Under the pieces are notes generated by a model that was not told the origin of the DNA, ran no database searches, and was given only the letters and a program-made list of their open reading frames with translations. Made by a program: the position numbers and the translations under genes. A DNA stretch of 64,000 nucleotides from Opisthorchis felineus (Eukaryota; Platyhelminthes; Trematoda; Opisthorchiida; Opisthorchiidae). The stretch lies in the NCBI GenBank assembly GCA_004794785.1, contig SJOL01007418.1:763922-827921 (forward strand), in the 5' to 3' direction. Each line of letters opens with the position of its first letter. The stretch's first letter is position 1. Shown in pieces: positions 49,601 to 59,422 of the stretch.

Positions 49601-52600
49601 TTTGGTATGATGTTAACACGAACATGCTGAGGCAAAATTATGGCCCGGATGCACCAGAACGACTATCAAATTCACAGTCATTCAACTACGAATTTCGCCC
49701 ATTACTAGGTTTAGTTATGAAACACTTTGTTCGAGCTGGCTCATTAACAAAAAACGAAACAAACGCAGTAAACCACATCCAACTTGAAAATTCAGCACAA
49801 AGAAGAGCTACACTAAACCGAACAAACTCAGTAATACAGCACTCAACAAATGGACCAGCCAATGTGCAGCAAGCAGCACTCTACAAGGTACACCAACAAG
49901 TCATGTCAGCCAAACTCGTCGAACGTTTGCATCAGAGAGTACCTAGAAGTAGCACGGTGCTCATAAGGTTACTGAAACTCTTCGACAGCTCACTACCTGT
50001 TTCACCCATCTCGGAGTACATCAGGTAGGCGCGGTTTCCAAGTTTTCGTCAGCCTTCTGTTCTACTTGAACCCAAATTGGACAGATTTCGACAAATACAC
50101 TCATTTGCATACCAATTTGGTTTTCTCGGAAGACTCACCTGAAACCTAGCTGAATCGCTCGTTTATAGTTTTCTTCTGAAGAGCCCCAAGAAGGGCCTTC
50201 GAACAGTTTTCAGCAACCCTATGAGTAGTGAATTAGGTCTATACAGTGCCGTATCGGACCAACTAAAAATGAGGCGGCCTGGTGAAGCACATTCAGTTAA
50301 AGAGAAACATGACAAACGATCGTTTTCGGCTGGGTTTCAGCTGAGTCTCCCGTAAAAACCAAACAGTTATAGAAATGAGTGCATATGTAGAATTACTTAG
50401 TATAACCAACAACACATCGCTTTAGCAGACACATATACCTTCAGGTTTATTTAATAGCGTTAATGGTAAATGTTAATTTGAAGACTATCTTTTGGCTTTT
50501 CGAAACGAAAGGTTTTAGGAGGATGAACGATTAATCTAAGCCAGCGACTATGTGCAATCATGGCAACTGTGCATATATCCCGTTAATTTCCAGCTAACGG
50601 CAATTTCCTTTTTCTATTTTACAGAATTCCAGCGGCCAACTTCGGGAACAATGGGATATCTGTCGCTTGGATGAAGAACCTCTGATAATTCAACAATTTA
50701 TCCGCTTTCCAGAAACACGACTCCTTGCACAAGACATGCTAAAACTAGGTTCGTTTAGACCTCCGAGTCCTTCTGGTAATCGTACGTCAAATCTCTCTCC
50801 GAGTATGGGCATATGCAACGGTCAGTATACGTCGTCACCCAAAACCTCGAATTCGCAAGGTCCGATTTCACCCACGTTTGGCCCAGAAGACAAACCATCA
50901 CTGAAGATTACCAATGATGTTAAAAGCCTTTTCTACTCTTCGGCAACACAATGCTCTCCAGCAACACGCTCTCTCACGATTTCTTCTTTGTCCGGGAGCT
51001 CTTCATCTTCGGGTTCCCCCTCAAACGAAGGCAAGCTAACCTCACAATTAATAAATAAGAACTCCGTATGCTGTCAAAAGGGATCTAACAAGCTACCGGA
51101 TTACACATCAGGTCTGAACATGTCACTGCACAACGAATCTGGAAAGGAGTCAGGAGCTGCTGGAAGCTCCGATGCATGTTCCTTCCCCAAGGATGATCAT
51201 GCGGTTGACCAAGTCCAAGCAAATAATCCTTTGGTAGCTGTGATGGCTGCTGCTGCATTATCGGGAATGCCAGTAAATCCAGCCCTTGGGAACTTTGGTC
51301 CAATTCTCGCCAGTTCCAATAGAATCATGACAAACACAAAATTCCCGGGTCCCAATCCTTTACTGATAAACGATCTAATGTGTGTAGATGGAAGATCGCC
51401 TGTGGTGAAAGATTTAAAAGCACCCAACTCAACACCGACTAACCGGGAGCTGTGTGAACAGCCGCGTTTGACATTGACTCCAGCCACTTCGGCAGTTTTG
51501 TCTTCAACATCCGGGAATGAAGCTCAGGTGGGGTCCGAGAACTGGTCCGCCTTGTCCATGCAACAGCCATTTAGTTCACCTGTCTTCGGATATGGTAACA
51601 ATCCATTTGGCTCCGCCGGGTTCCCCTTTCCGCAACAGTTAGCCCATCTGCTGGCTGTCGCACTGCGAAACAAATCAACAGGGGAAGCATCAGCGAACCT
51701 ACCACCCGGCTTTAACCCATTAGATCTGATATCGAGTAATCCGGCATTATTCCAGCATCTAACCAACCAGCTGGCAGCGCCTCAAAATGTCATCCCGAAT
51801 GACAGTTTTGCTGGTCAGACGCTTCCTCATGCGTTTGGACAAGGTAAGTGTCGCCTTGGACTATTCTATGAGTTTCTGTAGGCTGTACCATCTATTTGAC
51901 AGTATGAGGCATTACTGTCTATCCTGTTGGGCCACTTTTGTTTCTACTAAGAGTAGAATCAGTTCAGGATCCCGGAACCCTCAAAATGTCTATGACTTTC
52001 TAGACTAAACAATAATTGTAACAGCTCCAAGCATAACAGGCTTATGTTACAAGCAATGTTAGGTTCACTGATAACCTCAGGTATCCGTGCCAGCAGGAGA
52101 AAGAACCCGGTGTTTGGAGCGAAAACGTGGGTAATTGTGATTCTAACTGAAGATTTACATCCAAATGGATCCGAATATATACCGGAGTGTAAAGTAGCCT
52201 ACACGCATTATAAAAAATTCTCATCATTTACTGCTGTTTCGAGAGGATGACTAACTTAGACCCCAAAGTGATGTGACTCACACATTTAGCTTTAGGCTCT
52301 GACTGATTTACAGTCTCCTCCTCGAACGCTTCGCCGCATCACAGTGAGCAAACAACTCAGCATTCCAATTTCACTTTCTCAATATAACTTTTCTACGTCT
52401 ACGTACGTGGAGCAAATGGTCCCCATTATGACAAAGGCCAGAACCAAAATTTCAAATGTGTCGGCTTGGAGGTATCTCATAAGATGTTGAGAACCAAATA
52501 AATGTAAACAAAGCATGCAATTTCAGTCGGATACTTAATAGCGGCATCCCTTTAGGGTGATTCAGCAACGTGTGTTGGCTAAAAATGTGCAAATTCTCAT

Positions 52601-55600
52601 CTGTAATCACTTTTCTATCGTAAACTCTTCCTAGAACGTACGATTTCTCATTATTCAACCACCAGTATGCTCTACTGGCCAACAAGGCTGACACGAACAC
52701 AGATATGAAGAGCAATTTTCACCCGTAATAATGAATGTACGACTGCAGTTTTAATGACACAATATCAGATACCTCGTTTGTGCCCTTGTTCCCGACGGCT
52801 TACTCAACACTCAAATCAAGGGCACATTTAAATTTCCCGATGTGATTTGTTAGGCACTTCATGTGATACTCAAATATCCTGATGACCCACATTTAACCCT
52901 TTTTCCAGCGTCCACCGGTTTCTGGTCTTCGATGGAACAAACGTTCGCCGGTGACCTTCATAAAAGGCAGGAACAGCTACTTAACTGCTCGCCAAACAGA
53001 AGCACACTATATTTGTCCTCAATGATGTCACGTCAACAGCAACAGATGACCAGAGGTACTAAGTCGTTCTCTGATCCCTCCGAGGCGATAACGAAAACAT
53101 TATTGCCTGCTTTTTCCACAACGCATACGACATTTTGTCAGCGAGATGGTCCGGATACTTTTGATATAGGACGGGATATACAGACAACGGAACTAGTACA
53201 ACCACATCGCAAACCGTTTGAGGCTAACAATGCTCACAAATCAAAGAATGGTGGCGGACACAACGCTTTTGGTGGACAACAAACAGGAAAGCGAAGAGTA
53301 GATGGAAAAAGACAGGACAATTCGAAGCGAGTGGGGTACCAAACAGAGAGCACGCATCTATCTCCTTATTTAGACGATCGCGGATCGGTGAACGGTTCAG
53401 GTGTGTCCAGAAACAAGAAACGAGTTCTGTGTACCACCTGCAAAAAGTCTTTCTGTGACAAAGGTAGGATATCATAGAGTTTATAAACCGAACCACATAA
53501 TTCTTTTAATGATTCCACGGAACTACTGGTTGATTTATCCTAGTCACAATGAGAACAACATATCCACAGTCTAAAATCATCACTATAAATAACATCGGAC
53601 GTCAAACGAGATGTGATAACCCCAATAAGTCTATTGGAGTTAGGTTTTGCCCTATCATGTGAAACATCACTTATTCTCTACTCAGACGGAATTGAACCAT
53701 TCCTCACCAACTGGCTTGAATCTATTGCCACCTAGAGCTACTAAAGATGGGAACTACCCACAAGGTTGCTGAAAATTCATCGACAGCCCACGACTGGCTT
53801 CGCCCTTCTTGGGGCTTATCAGGTAGACGCAGTCCCCGAGTTTCGGTCAACCTTATGTTCTACTCGAACCCAAATTGGACAGATTTCGACAAGTACACTC
53901 ATTTGCATGTCAATACGGTTTTCACCGGAGACTCAGCCGAAGGATATCATAAACGAAAGTTTCAGTTGAGTCTACCGTGAAAAACAACTTGATACGCAAA
54001 TGAGTGTTTTTTTACCTAAAGATTGCTCAGTTGAAGGTAAATTTTTGGTCTATCCGGAATCAGTTTTTTTCTTAGGTTTAGCACATTTCAGCTGACCTTG
54101 TCAAGGGCTTTTCCTCAGCGATTTGTGTGAGTGGAATCTATTCCTTCTCATTGAAACTGTCCTAACAAGATTTTTTTCTCAGGTGCACCCCTCATTTTCA
54201 TGATTTGGTTCATTGTTCAATGTGCTTGTGCGGAAAGCTGCACTGCTGACTTGTAAATAAGGACATAACGAGTAACAGACATCCAGCTGTGACACCCTAT
54301 AAGTGCATAGCTGCCGTGTAAACCGAAGGAAGCACGACGGCTGAGTTACTCCACGTTTGCCTAGTCCCAGAGTAGAGCAATCGGAAACCGGTGCTGGGTT
54401 CGAGACACGTACTATTCGGCCAGAATCTTCGGCCCTAAATCGTTGAGAAATCCCGAGCACGGCGATCGGCCGAACATAAGGAACATATTTGCTCACGTGA
54501 AACTTCAGGCTTGCCAACGATTATACGAGGCTTTTAGCGCGACAGTAAACCGTTAAAAATCCGCGACTACTGCTATATTTATACTGAGGATATAAATTAG
54601 GAAAGTCATAGTTGCTGACGTCGTTCTGGAAAAACACTCGGGTTATCTCTTTTTTGGGAATTCTGCATAATAATGTAAGTGGCCCTCTCACATTAATGTT
54701 TCAGTTAGAAGTGCTCGTCCCACTCCAAGACCTCTCTCACTGTCCCGGTTTTGTGGCAATATTTATATTCGCTTATCCTCTGTAAAATGCAACCGCTATC
54801 CGGCAGTGCCTCGATATCTGTCCTAATTATTCAGTAGTTGATTGAACCGAAAATCGCGCCTAAAGTAAACTCCACCAGCTAACCAACCATACAGGCAGAC
54901 ACGTAATCCAGAGCTAACAACCTTAAACTTTGAACCTATCCCTCTATACCCACCTGATAAGCCTCCATAACAAAACATCAGTCATGTGACTGAGCTTATT
55001 GGGATCCAATCACGTCTTCTTCACACGCAAGGACATTCTGTATGGTTTACCATTCCAGCTCCCTACCAAATTCATTTTACTTTGCAAAACCGACCGATAT
55101 TGAACGAAGTGGAAGATCTCTGTTGTGAAGTTCCCGTGAATGGAGCGTGCTGGTATTCAGGAAGTAATCTTTCTCAGCGGTTGCTCACCTGATGGGATAG
55201 GAACTCCGCCGGTGTACGGAAGAATTCTAACTTAGCTGATTTGGTTCATTCTCGTTTCAAATATTACCAGAATTTGGCCATTCCTGCTGTCCAACATCAC
55301 CCGCCATTGCATTTTTTCTGCTTAATTTTGAGTACTCATTAGTAGATGGTTTATTCGGGTTCCTAGTGGCTCTGAAGCCTCATGCTTGCTCATAAGCTAA
55401 TTTTTGTATTTAATTAAACTTCTCCCGAGGGAATACACTACTTATAAGTTTCCTGAAAACACATGAACAGCCCACGACTAGTTTAGCCCTTTTTGAGACT
55501 CATCAGGTGCGTTCGTGAGCAAGTGTCCGGTCCAAATGCGACTCTTGTGCAAATACGCATGCACGTATTTTTTATTTCAGTAATTTGAATTGCACTACAT

Positions 55601-58600
55601 TTATTGAATGGGTAATCGCGATCTAGCTTAACTTTTGAGGCTAGGGTATTCCGAAGTTTGTTAAAATTGGTTCCTGTCAAAAAAGATATCTTAACTTCTA
55701 ACGAAATAGCAACGTCCTTTGGCTTCCGAGCACGACTTCTCTGTAAACATCTAGTTAAATTTCAGGTTAACTGCTCGGTAGCGGTCCACCACCATTTCAC
55801 GTGACTGATTAGAACGAACATCTGACTACTCATATTTCGTCTGAGTAGGTCAAAAGCTGCATACCAGTCTTTGCATGCCGGTCATGAAGGGGGTCGTTTG
55901 TAATAACCCAGAACCGCTAACCAGAAAATCCAGTTTATTTAATTTCTGTTGATCCACTCTTAGTGGGCCTTAATAGTGACAAGAGACCTACGCTAAATGG
56001 GAGCTTCAGAGTTCAATTGATTTCGCTTGTTCGTTAGAAAAACGCACATGAATTTACGCCCCCCCCCCCACACACACACTATGGTATTACCCACTCAAAG
56101 TGGAAACAACATCCACAACTGTAACTTCCACACAAGAGCTTTAAGTGTCTGAGGTCAGCGGCGAAGCGTTAATATTTACCGGAAAGTCATAGAATCAGCA
56201 ATAGCTTGTTATTTATCCGGCAAGCGGCTAATGATTTCATCTGAAAGAGCGTTTCCAACGACTGACTTGGAAGACATGACCGAAATCAGCATCAAAACCG
56301 AACGCAAATTTTAAACAATCGTGGTTGAGTATATTGGGTGTCTATCTGCGTATCACACTACTGAATATTATGGAGAAATGGTGTGTTTAGGAAAATTCCT
56401 TTACATTGCTGACTTTATTTTCGCACAAGTAGAGTAGTACTGTTGAGTATGTAAACATTCAAACGAGTGTGGTTTGCAAAACACTCGGTGAAGGGTAAAG
56501 AGATTATTAAAAAATTTTCGACTGGCCACTGAATGTGTTCTTCTGAAACTGACATGCAGAGCTGAAACCTTTTGTGTGTAGATTTTCCAGGCCAACTCAC
56601 GGAGGTGGGTTTTGCCATTTTGCATACGCAAATGTAGCTTATAAGGATGATAAACAAACTTTGAAATTCTTTGCTTTAGAAAGGATAGTGAGGTGCAGCT
56701 GAGGCTGAATTTGATCCAAAAAGATAACCATGTTCCACAGATAGCTTCAAAGTGCAGGCACAATCGATGAGAAACATCCTAATATAAAGATCAGAAAGCC
56801 CTCATCGGATACTGAAGAACGGAAAACTGTCGGAAAAAGTGAAGTGACTGCCCGTTCAAAGGTGACCCTCCTACTGGGAGGATGGATGTAGGTGGCAGTC
56901 AGTTTGGTTATAAAAGTTAACATTTAGCTGAATCCAGTTTGGTTGGGACATAAGCACAACGTTGGTAATAACGAACGGAATATTTCACTATTCGTTTGAT
57001 GGAAAACTGCATCTATTGTCTAGCTTCCTCGTAATTTGGTACTAACCGGGGAAGATTTTGATATTCAGTCGTGTTATGGTTTTGTATTTTTACGTATGAT
57101 TAGGCCACTGAACTTACACCGAGCCCAACCTATCCTGGATGGAGATTCACCAAATGAGGGGCAACGGAATTTCGGTTGATGAATTCTATGTCCCATCCAG
57201 ACTGAATTTTTTGGGATAATGAGGGCACTTTGGCCACATGTTATGGGCCACCTCTGTGCGGCTGAATGTTTTCCAAGCCTGATTTATTCTTATCTTCCCA
57301 TATATGACCAAGTGAAAGTCAACAGGCATTACACGTGACCTGTCCTTCCATCACCTGCTGTAGTGCAGATGGTGGCGCTACACTGAACGCATACATTCCA
57401 AAATTACTGCCTACGTTTTTAATTTGTCAGTAGGCCAACATTACAGCAATAATTTGCATGTCGAAATAAAGCCCACGATATTGTTGTTACTGTTTCCCCA
57501 AACCACAGGAGCTCTTAAGATACACTACAGTGCCGTTCACCTGAAGGAGATGCACAAATGCACTATCAAGGGCTGCAGCATGTGGTTCAGTTCTCGCAGA
57601 AGCAGGAATCGTCATTCAGCGAATCCCAATCCCCGACTACACATGACCCACGCAAGCAAGAAACTTCCAGATAACGCGACGATCGTCGATGACGGCAGTG
57701 GTAGGTCTCTTGTTGTTTGTGTGGAAAGGATGATAAGGGAAATGGTATTCAGAATTCCTCTCCCAGAGTTAAGCTTTATATCAACTGTTTAACGGGCATA
57801 CCTCGAGACCGACTACATGTCTTTGTTTTCCATTCAAGCTCGATTTGTGTAGAGGCTGGTTCAAACATAGAGTTCTCAAAGTAACTAGCGGAACGCTACC
57901 TGCTGCCAGGCTCCATAGCTGGTTTACGATTCATTTAAGGTAAAAGGCCGAATGCCGATCCACACCCAAAACACGCAAATATATTTCTCCTTTAGCAGCT
58001 GTGCTACACAGTATGCTGGACGTGCGATATGAAAACTCAGCAGTACGATAAAGAAACATGAGCTATTTAGCCTAATTGGCCAAAGAAGGATACCAACAAG
58101 TGATACAGTTGACCAGCACTCGACCAGCATGCACGGTAACAATAGGTCAAGATACTGATTGTTCGGTTGCGTTTACCTGTTTTTGATCTTGCCTGAAAGC
58201 TAATTGTCATGCTCGACATACAGATCAAGAGCTACCTGGTCAACAACCAACAGACCCCATTAACTCTTTCGTGATCCTACAGGGGAGGCGGTCACAATGA
58301 CCAAAATTTATAAAATCTCACATTATCAGCCCGGTCGAGATTGCCGTCTGACTGCATGACTATTTTTTGTCGTCAAAAGCACTTTGCCCACACAGTTCAA
58401 CTCCTCTGTTCGGACCCACCCGCGGTTTCATTAACGTACACAACTCCACGTCTAACACAAAACAACCACCATCACTATCTCCTATCTGCATCTCAAAGTC
58501 ATTCTGTTGATGATCTTGTCTCATCTGTTTCATCCGGTGCTAGCCAATGGCTCTGTTTAATGTTTCTCTGGCAGCGTTCTAATATACAGGTGTATAGGTT

Positions 58601-59422
58601 TCAATGTTTTGATCTATATATTTGCATCAACTGTAGAGAAATTATCGTAACCGTATTTTCATGAACCCTGGTATTATTTTACTGATAGCCATTTTATTTT
58701 ACCTATTCTATTGCATAGGTAAAGTCATTGGACGAAGAAATCCGTTACCAAACTCGGTTTTGAATCCGCCATTGCTTCCAAGTGCCACGCGAATTACAAC
58801 GGAATCGGCATGGGGGGAAGATCAAATTGGAACCTTTGACACACTTCGTCCTCCTGTATTACTGGATGGGACACATACCCTTATAACGAGACGCGGGCGT
58901 GCGCGCACTGTGAATATGTATTCCACAGTACCTCCGTCAATAGATTCCATGAGTCAGGCCTCTGAAGAAAGCACTCCTGCCAATTTGGCTGACGGGAAAC
59001 AAGACAGGGTAAGAGAAAACGAGCGTGGTTCCCCTAGAAACCATAAACACTGGGGAGATTCCGGAAATCACGACAACGTTTCTGGAACAGACGATGAGAG
59101 CGATTATGAAGAGGGTGTGTTTGTTCCCGAAGGAATGGATCTTGAAGACGATGAAGAAGAGACAGATTTTGTGCACGAAACACATTCTCAGTCACCTCAC
59201 AGTCCAAATTCCAACATGAATGAACAGAGAGAAACTGTACCTGGACAGGTGGGCTCAAAGTCCGTAGAATCCGCGAGTAAGATGTCCGTCGTACAAACAA
59301 ATTCAGTGAAGACGGGAAGAAACTTTTTGGCTGCGACCTTGGCTCACTCACCGGAGCATTCCCCTAAAATTTCAGCTGCTGGTGATCGTGATTTTTTAAA
59401 GATAAACGTCAAGAAAGAGTGA
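43560..59422 (+). CDS. bnc: Basonuclin/disconnected-family zinc-finger transcription factor, whole coding span (start exon missing)
   Basis: This span comprises seven coding exons joined by GT-AG introns: 43560-43680, 47370-47614, 50625-51843, 52909-53463, 57509-57700, 58396-58536 (probable) and 58719-59422. The phases agree at every junction and give 3177 bases, 1058 residues plus a TGA stop. Residue numbers below count from the first codon at 43560. Basonuclins are nuclear DNA-binding regulators; in vertebrates they act in epithelial, germline and skeletal cells. The fly relative disconnected acts in neural and appendage patterning. Layout: N-terminal Cys/His module (10-40), conserved basonuclin block (about 67-155), Ser/Pro/Asn-rich linker (about 160-690), C2H2 pair (703-758), acidic region (949-974) and a terminal VKKE. 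The start Met is not in these exons. Target genes cannot be inferred. Confidence 0.92.
43681..47369 (+). other. Intron between the N-terminal exons
   Basis: It runs from donor gtaagt to an acceptor ending 'cttgttgtag'. It contains a MITE-like copy at about 45410-45775. Other open frames inside it (for example 44104-44394) have no family match. Confidence 0.85.
45410..45775. repeat. MITE-like repeat copy in intron
   Basis: A left arm, 'actacttgggatgttgctgg' then 'aaaccggttcgacatccca', lies near 45527. Its inverted partner near 45714-45765 reads 'tgagtcccaagaaagatgag', then 'gggctgtagaacggttttta'. The core string 'gctgaatctctggttt' lies just upstream near 45435. No coding capacity. Confidence 0.65.
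47370..47614 (+). CDS. bnc: Basonuclin-like gene, conserved N-terminal block exon
   Basis: It encodes residues 41-122, the first codon being split with the previous exon. The donor is 'ctcaca|gtaagt', phase 0. The core reads '[20 protein letters not shown]', then 'LLDRLLS' and '[13 protein letters not shown]'. This is the signature basonuclin block, which in vertebrates reads 'FDISSLMLYG.QA.PVR.KILLDRLFS...LGWT..DY.RGY'. With the next exon it is the most conserved non-finger part of the family, and it supports basonuclin over a generic C2H2 protein. A GTG at 47402 is internal, not a start. Confidence 0.93.
49201..49950 (+). pseudogene. Broken reading frame of unknown origin inside an intron
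   Basis: ATG at 49201 opens a 43-codon frame. A shift near 49310 continues in another frame to 49540 ('[20 protein letters not shown]' and on). From 49558 the original frame is open again for 157 codons until it runs into a MITE-like repeat at about 49950. The composition looks coding (balanced residues, few rare runs) and I see no low complexity. I recognise no family. It could be an old transposon gene, a retropseudogene, or an alternative exon: 'ctctacaag|gtacac' at 49887 is a phase-0 donor, but I see no good acceptor. Confidence 0.3.
49950..50400. repeat. MITE-like repeat copy 225 bases upstream of an exon
   Basis: The left arm is 'ctcataaggttactgaaact' then 'cttcgacagctcactacctg'. The inverted right arm at about 50186-50230 reads, on the plus strand, 'gagccccaagaagggccttc', then 'gaacagttttcagcaaccct' and 'atgagtagtg'. 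The core is 'gatttcgacaaatacactca', 'tttgcataccaatttggttt'. The tail with 'gctgggtttcagctgagtct' extends to about 50400. Confidence 0.75.
50625..51843 (+). CDS. bnc: Basonuclin-like gene, large linker exon
   Basis: It encodes residues 123-528 plus one base. It opens with '[20 protein letters not shown]' and '[12 protein letters not shown]', matching vertebrate basonuclin '..A.G.VLDRW.I...EE...LQQFLRFGETK', and so completes the conserved N-terminal block. The rest is a Ser/Pro/Asn/Gly-rich, probably disordered linker with a Ser run at about 243-255. It also has Ala- and Pro-rich stretches ([15 protein letters not shown]). Such linkers are typical of this family and poorly conserved. The donor 'ggacaag|gtaagt' is phase 1. 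The TTG at 50667 is internal, not a start. Confidence 0.92.
51844..52908 (+). other. Intron
   Basis: It runs from donor gtaagt to acceptor 'taaccctttttccag'. No repeat family copy or nested gene was recognised. Confidence 0.85.
52909..53463 (+). CDS. bnc: Basonuclin-like gene, exon ending in first half of finger 1
   Basis: It encodes residues 529-713 plus one base; a split GCG codon joins it to the previous exon. It is polar and basic, with a QQQQ run and a Lys/Arg-rich stretch '[15 protein letters not shown]' that could be a nuclear localisation signal. It ends '[16 protein letters not shown]', the first half of a C2H2 finger (Cys703, Cys706). Splitting the finger immediately before the Gly-Ala-Leu codons gives a phase-1 donor (caaag|gtagga). 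Vertebrate basonuclins read '..VFC.AC.KTFYDKGTLKIH' here. Confidence 0.93.
53735..54035. repeat. MITE-like repeat copy in intron
   Basis: The left arm 'caaggttgctgaaaattcat', 'cgacagcccacgactggctt' leads into the core 'gatttcgacaagtacactca'. The copy then turns back on itself. 'gtttcagttgagtctaccgt' and 'gatacgcaaatgagtg' are the inverse of the core, giving a near-palindromic interior. Confidence 0.7.
54330..54480 (+). repeat. tRNA-like segment, possible second SINE family
   Basis: An A-box-like 'cggctgagttactcc' near 54338 and a B-box-like 'ggttcgagac' at 54397-54406 have tRNA-like spacing. Downstream 'ttcggccagaatcttcggcc' is a short inverted pattern. The segment does not resemble the 18-20 kb SINE family. 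A genuine tRNA gene is unlikely since no clear acceptor stem is visible. Only one copy was noticed. Confidence 0.3.
55430..55525 (+). repeat. MITE-like repeat, arm fragment
   Basis: It carries the left-arm series 'acactacttataagtttcct', 'gaaaacacatgaacagccca', 'cgactagtttagccc' and 'gactcatcaggtgcg'. No inverted partner is obvious nearby, so it appears truncated. Confidence 0.55.
56059..56079. repeat. Poly-C plus (CA)n tract
   Basis: A C homopolymer directly followed by a short CA dinucleotide run. Confidence 0.9.
57509..57700 (+). CDS. bnc: Basonuclin-like gene, zinc-finger exon
   Basis: It encodes residues 714-777 plus one base and completes the C2H2 pair. '[11 protein letters not shown]' supplies His719 and His724, so finger 1 is C703-x2-C706-x12-H719-x4-H724. 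'[12 protein letters not shown]' gives Cys731 and Cys736. '[18 protein letters not shown]' gives His749 and His758, the long-spaced histidines that mark the basonuclin/disco family. 'GALKIH', 'LKEMHKC' and 'SSRRSRNRH' are closer to fly disconnected than to vertebrate basonuclin ('GTLKIH', 'LKIKH.C', 'SSLRSRNRH'). Donor 'ggcagtg|gtaggt', phase 1. Confidence 0.96.
57701..58395 (+). other. Intron
   Basis: It runs from donor gtaggt to acceptor 'gcccacacag' if the 58396 exon is used. Nothing else was recognised inside. Confidence 0.6.
58396..58536 (+). CDS. bnc: Basonuclin-like gene, probable 141-base cassette exon
   Basis: It is 47 codons long, phase 1 at both ends, so including or skipping it keeps the downstream frame. 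The peptide includes '[19 protein letters not shown]', '[18 protein letters not shown]' and 'LVSSVSS', a polar composition like the rest of the linker. The acceptor 'ctttgcccacacag' is acceptable; the donor 'tcatccg|gtgcta' is weak. Skipping joins residue 777 straight to 58719 in frame. I judge it real but possibly alternative. Confidence 0.5.
58719..59422 (+). CDS. bnc: Basonuclin-like gene, terminal coding exon with acidic tail
   Basis: The acceptor is 'ctattctattgcatag', phase 1. It encodes residues 825-1058 and ends at TGA 59420-59422. It begins '[12 protein letters not shown]', then becomes polar. '[18 protein letters not shown]' and '[12 protein letters not shown]' form an acidic region at 949-974, comparable to the acidic segment after the first finger pair in vertebrate basonuclins. 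The end 'FLKINVKKE' recalls the vertebrate 'VIKVKEE' segment and fits a sumoylation consensus (VKKE). No second or third finger pair follows, unlike vertebrates. Upstream intron bases translate to a hydrophobic run (58661-58717), which is not part of the protein. Confidence 0.88.

Larger units (their letters stand above)
47615..50624 (+). other. Intron with nested broken frame and MITE-like copy
   Basis: It runs from donor gtaagt to acceptor 'tttttctattttacag'. The flanking exons join at a point conserved in vertebrate basonuclins, so no coding exon is needed between them. It nevertheless contains a coding-like broken frame (49201-49950) and a MITE-like copy (49950-50400), both described separately. 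Confidence 0.85.
53464..57508 (+). other. Intron splitting the first zinc finger
   Basis: This intron of about 4 kb runs from donor gtagga to acceptor 'tttccccaaaccacag'. It holds MITE-like copies at about 53735-54035 and 55430-55520, a tRNA-like segment near 54336-54410 and a C/CA run near 56059-56079. A 120-codon minus frame at 56401-56763 has no family match. Confidence 0.85.

Noticed and set aside
50667..51881. Treating the 404-codon frame as a complete single-exon gene
   Set aside because: It lacks a true ATG (the first codon is TTG), and homology to basonuclin continues upstream to 50625. At the 3' side the frame runs past a consensus donor into intron.
56401..56763. 120-codon minus-strand frame
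   Set aside because: No recognised motif, lies inside an intron of the plus-strand gene, and shows no splice or repeat support.
58661..58717. Hydrophobic N-terminus ([18 protein letters not shown]) preceding the last exon, as a signal anchor
   Set aside because: It is the translation of the pyrimidine-rich intron end before a good acceptor at 58718, and phase and homology place the exon start at 58719.
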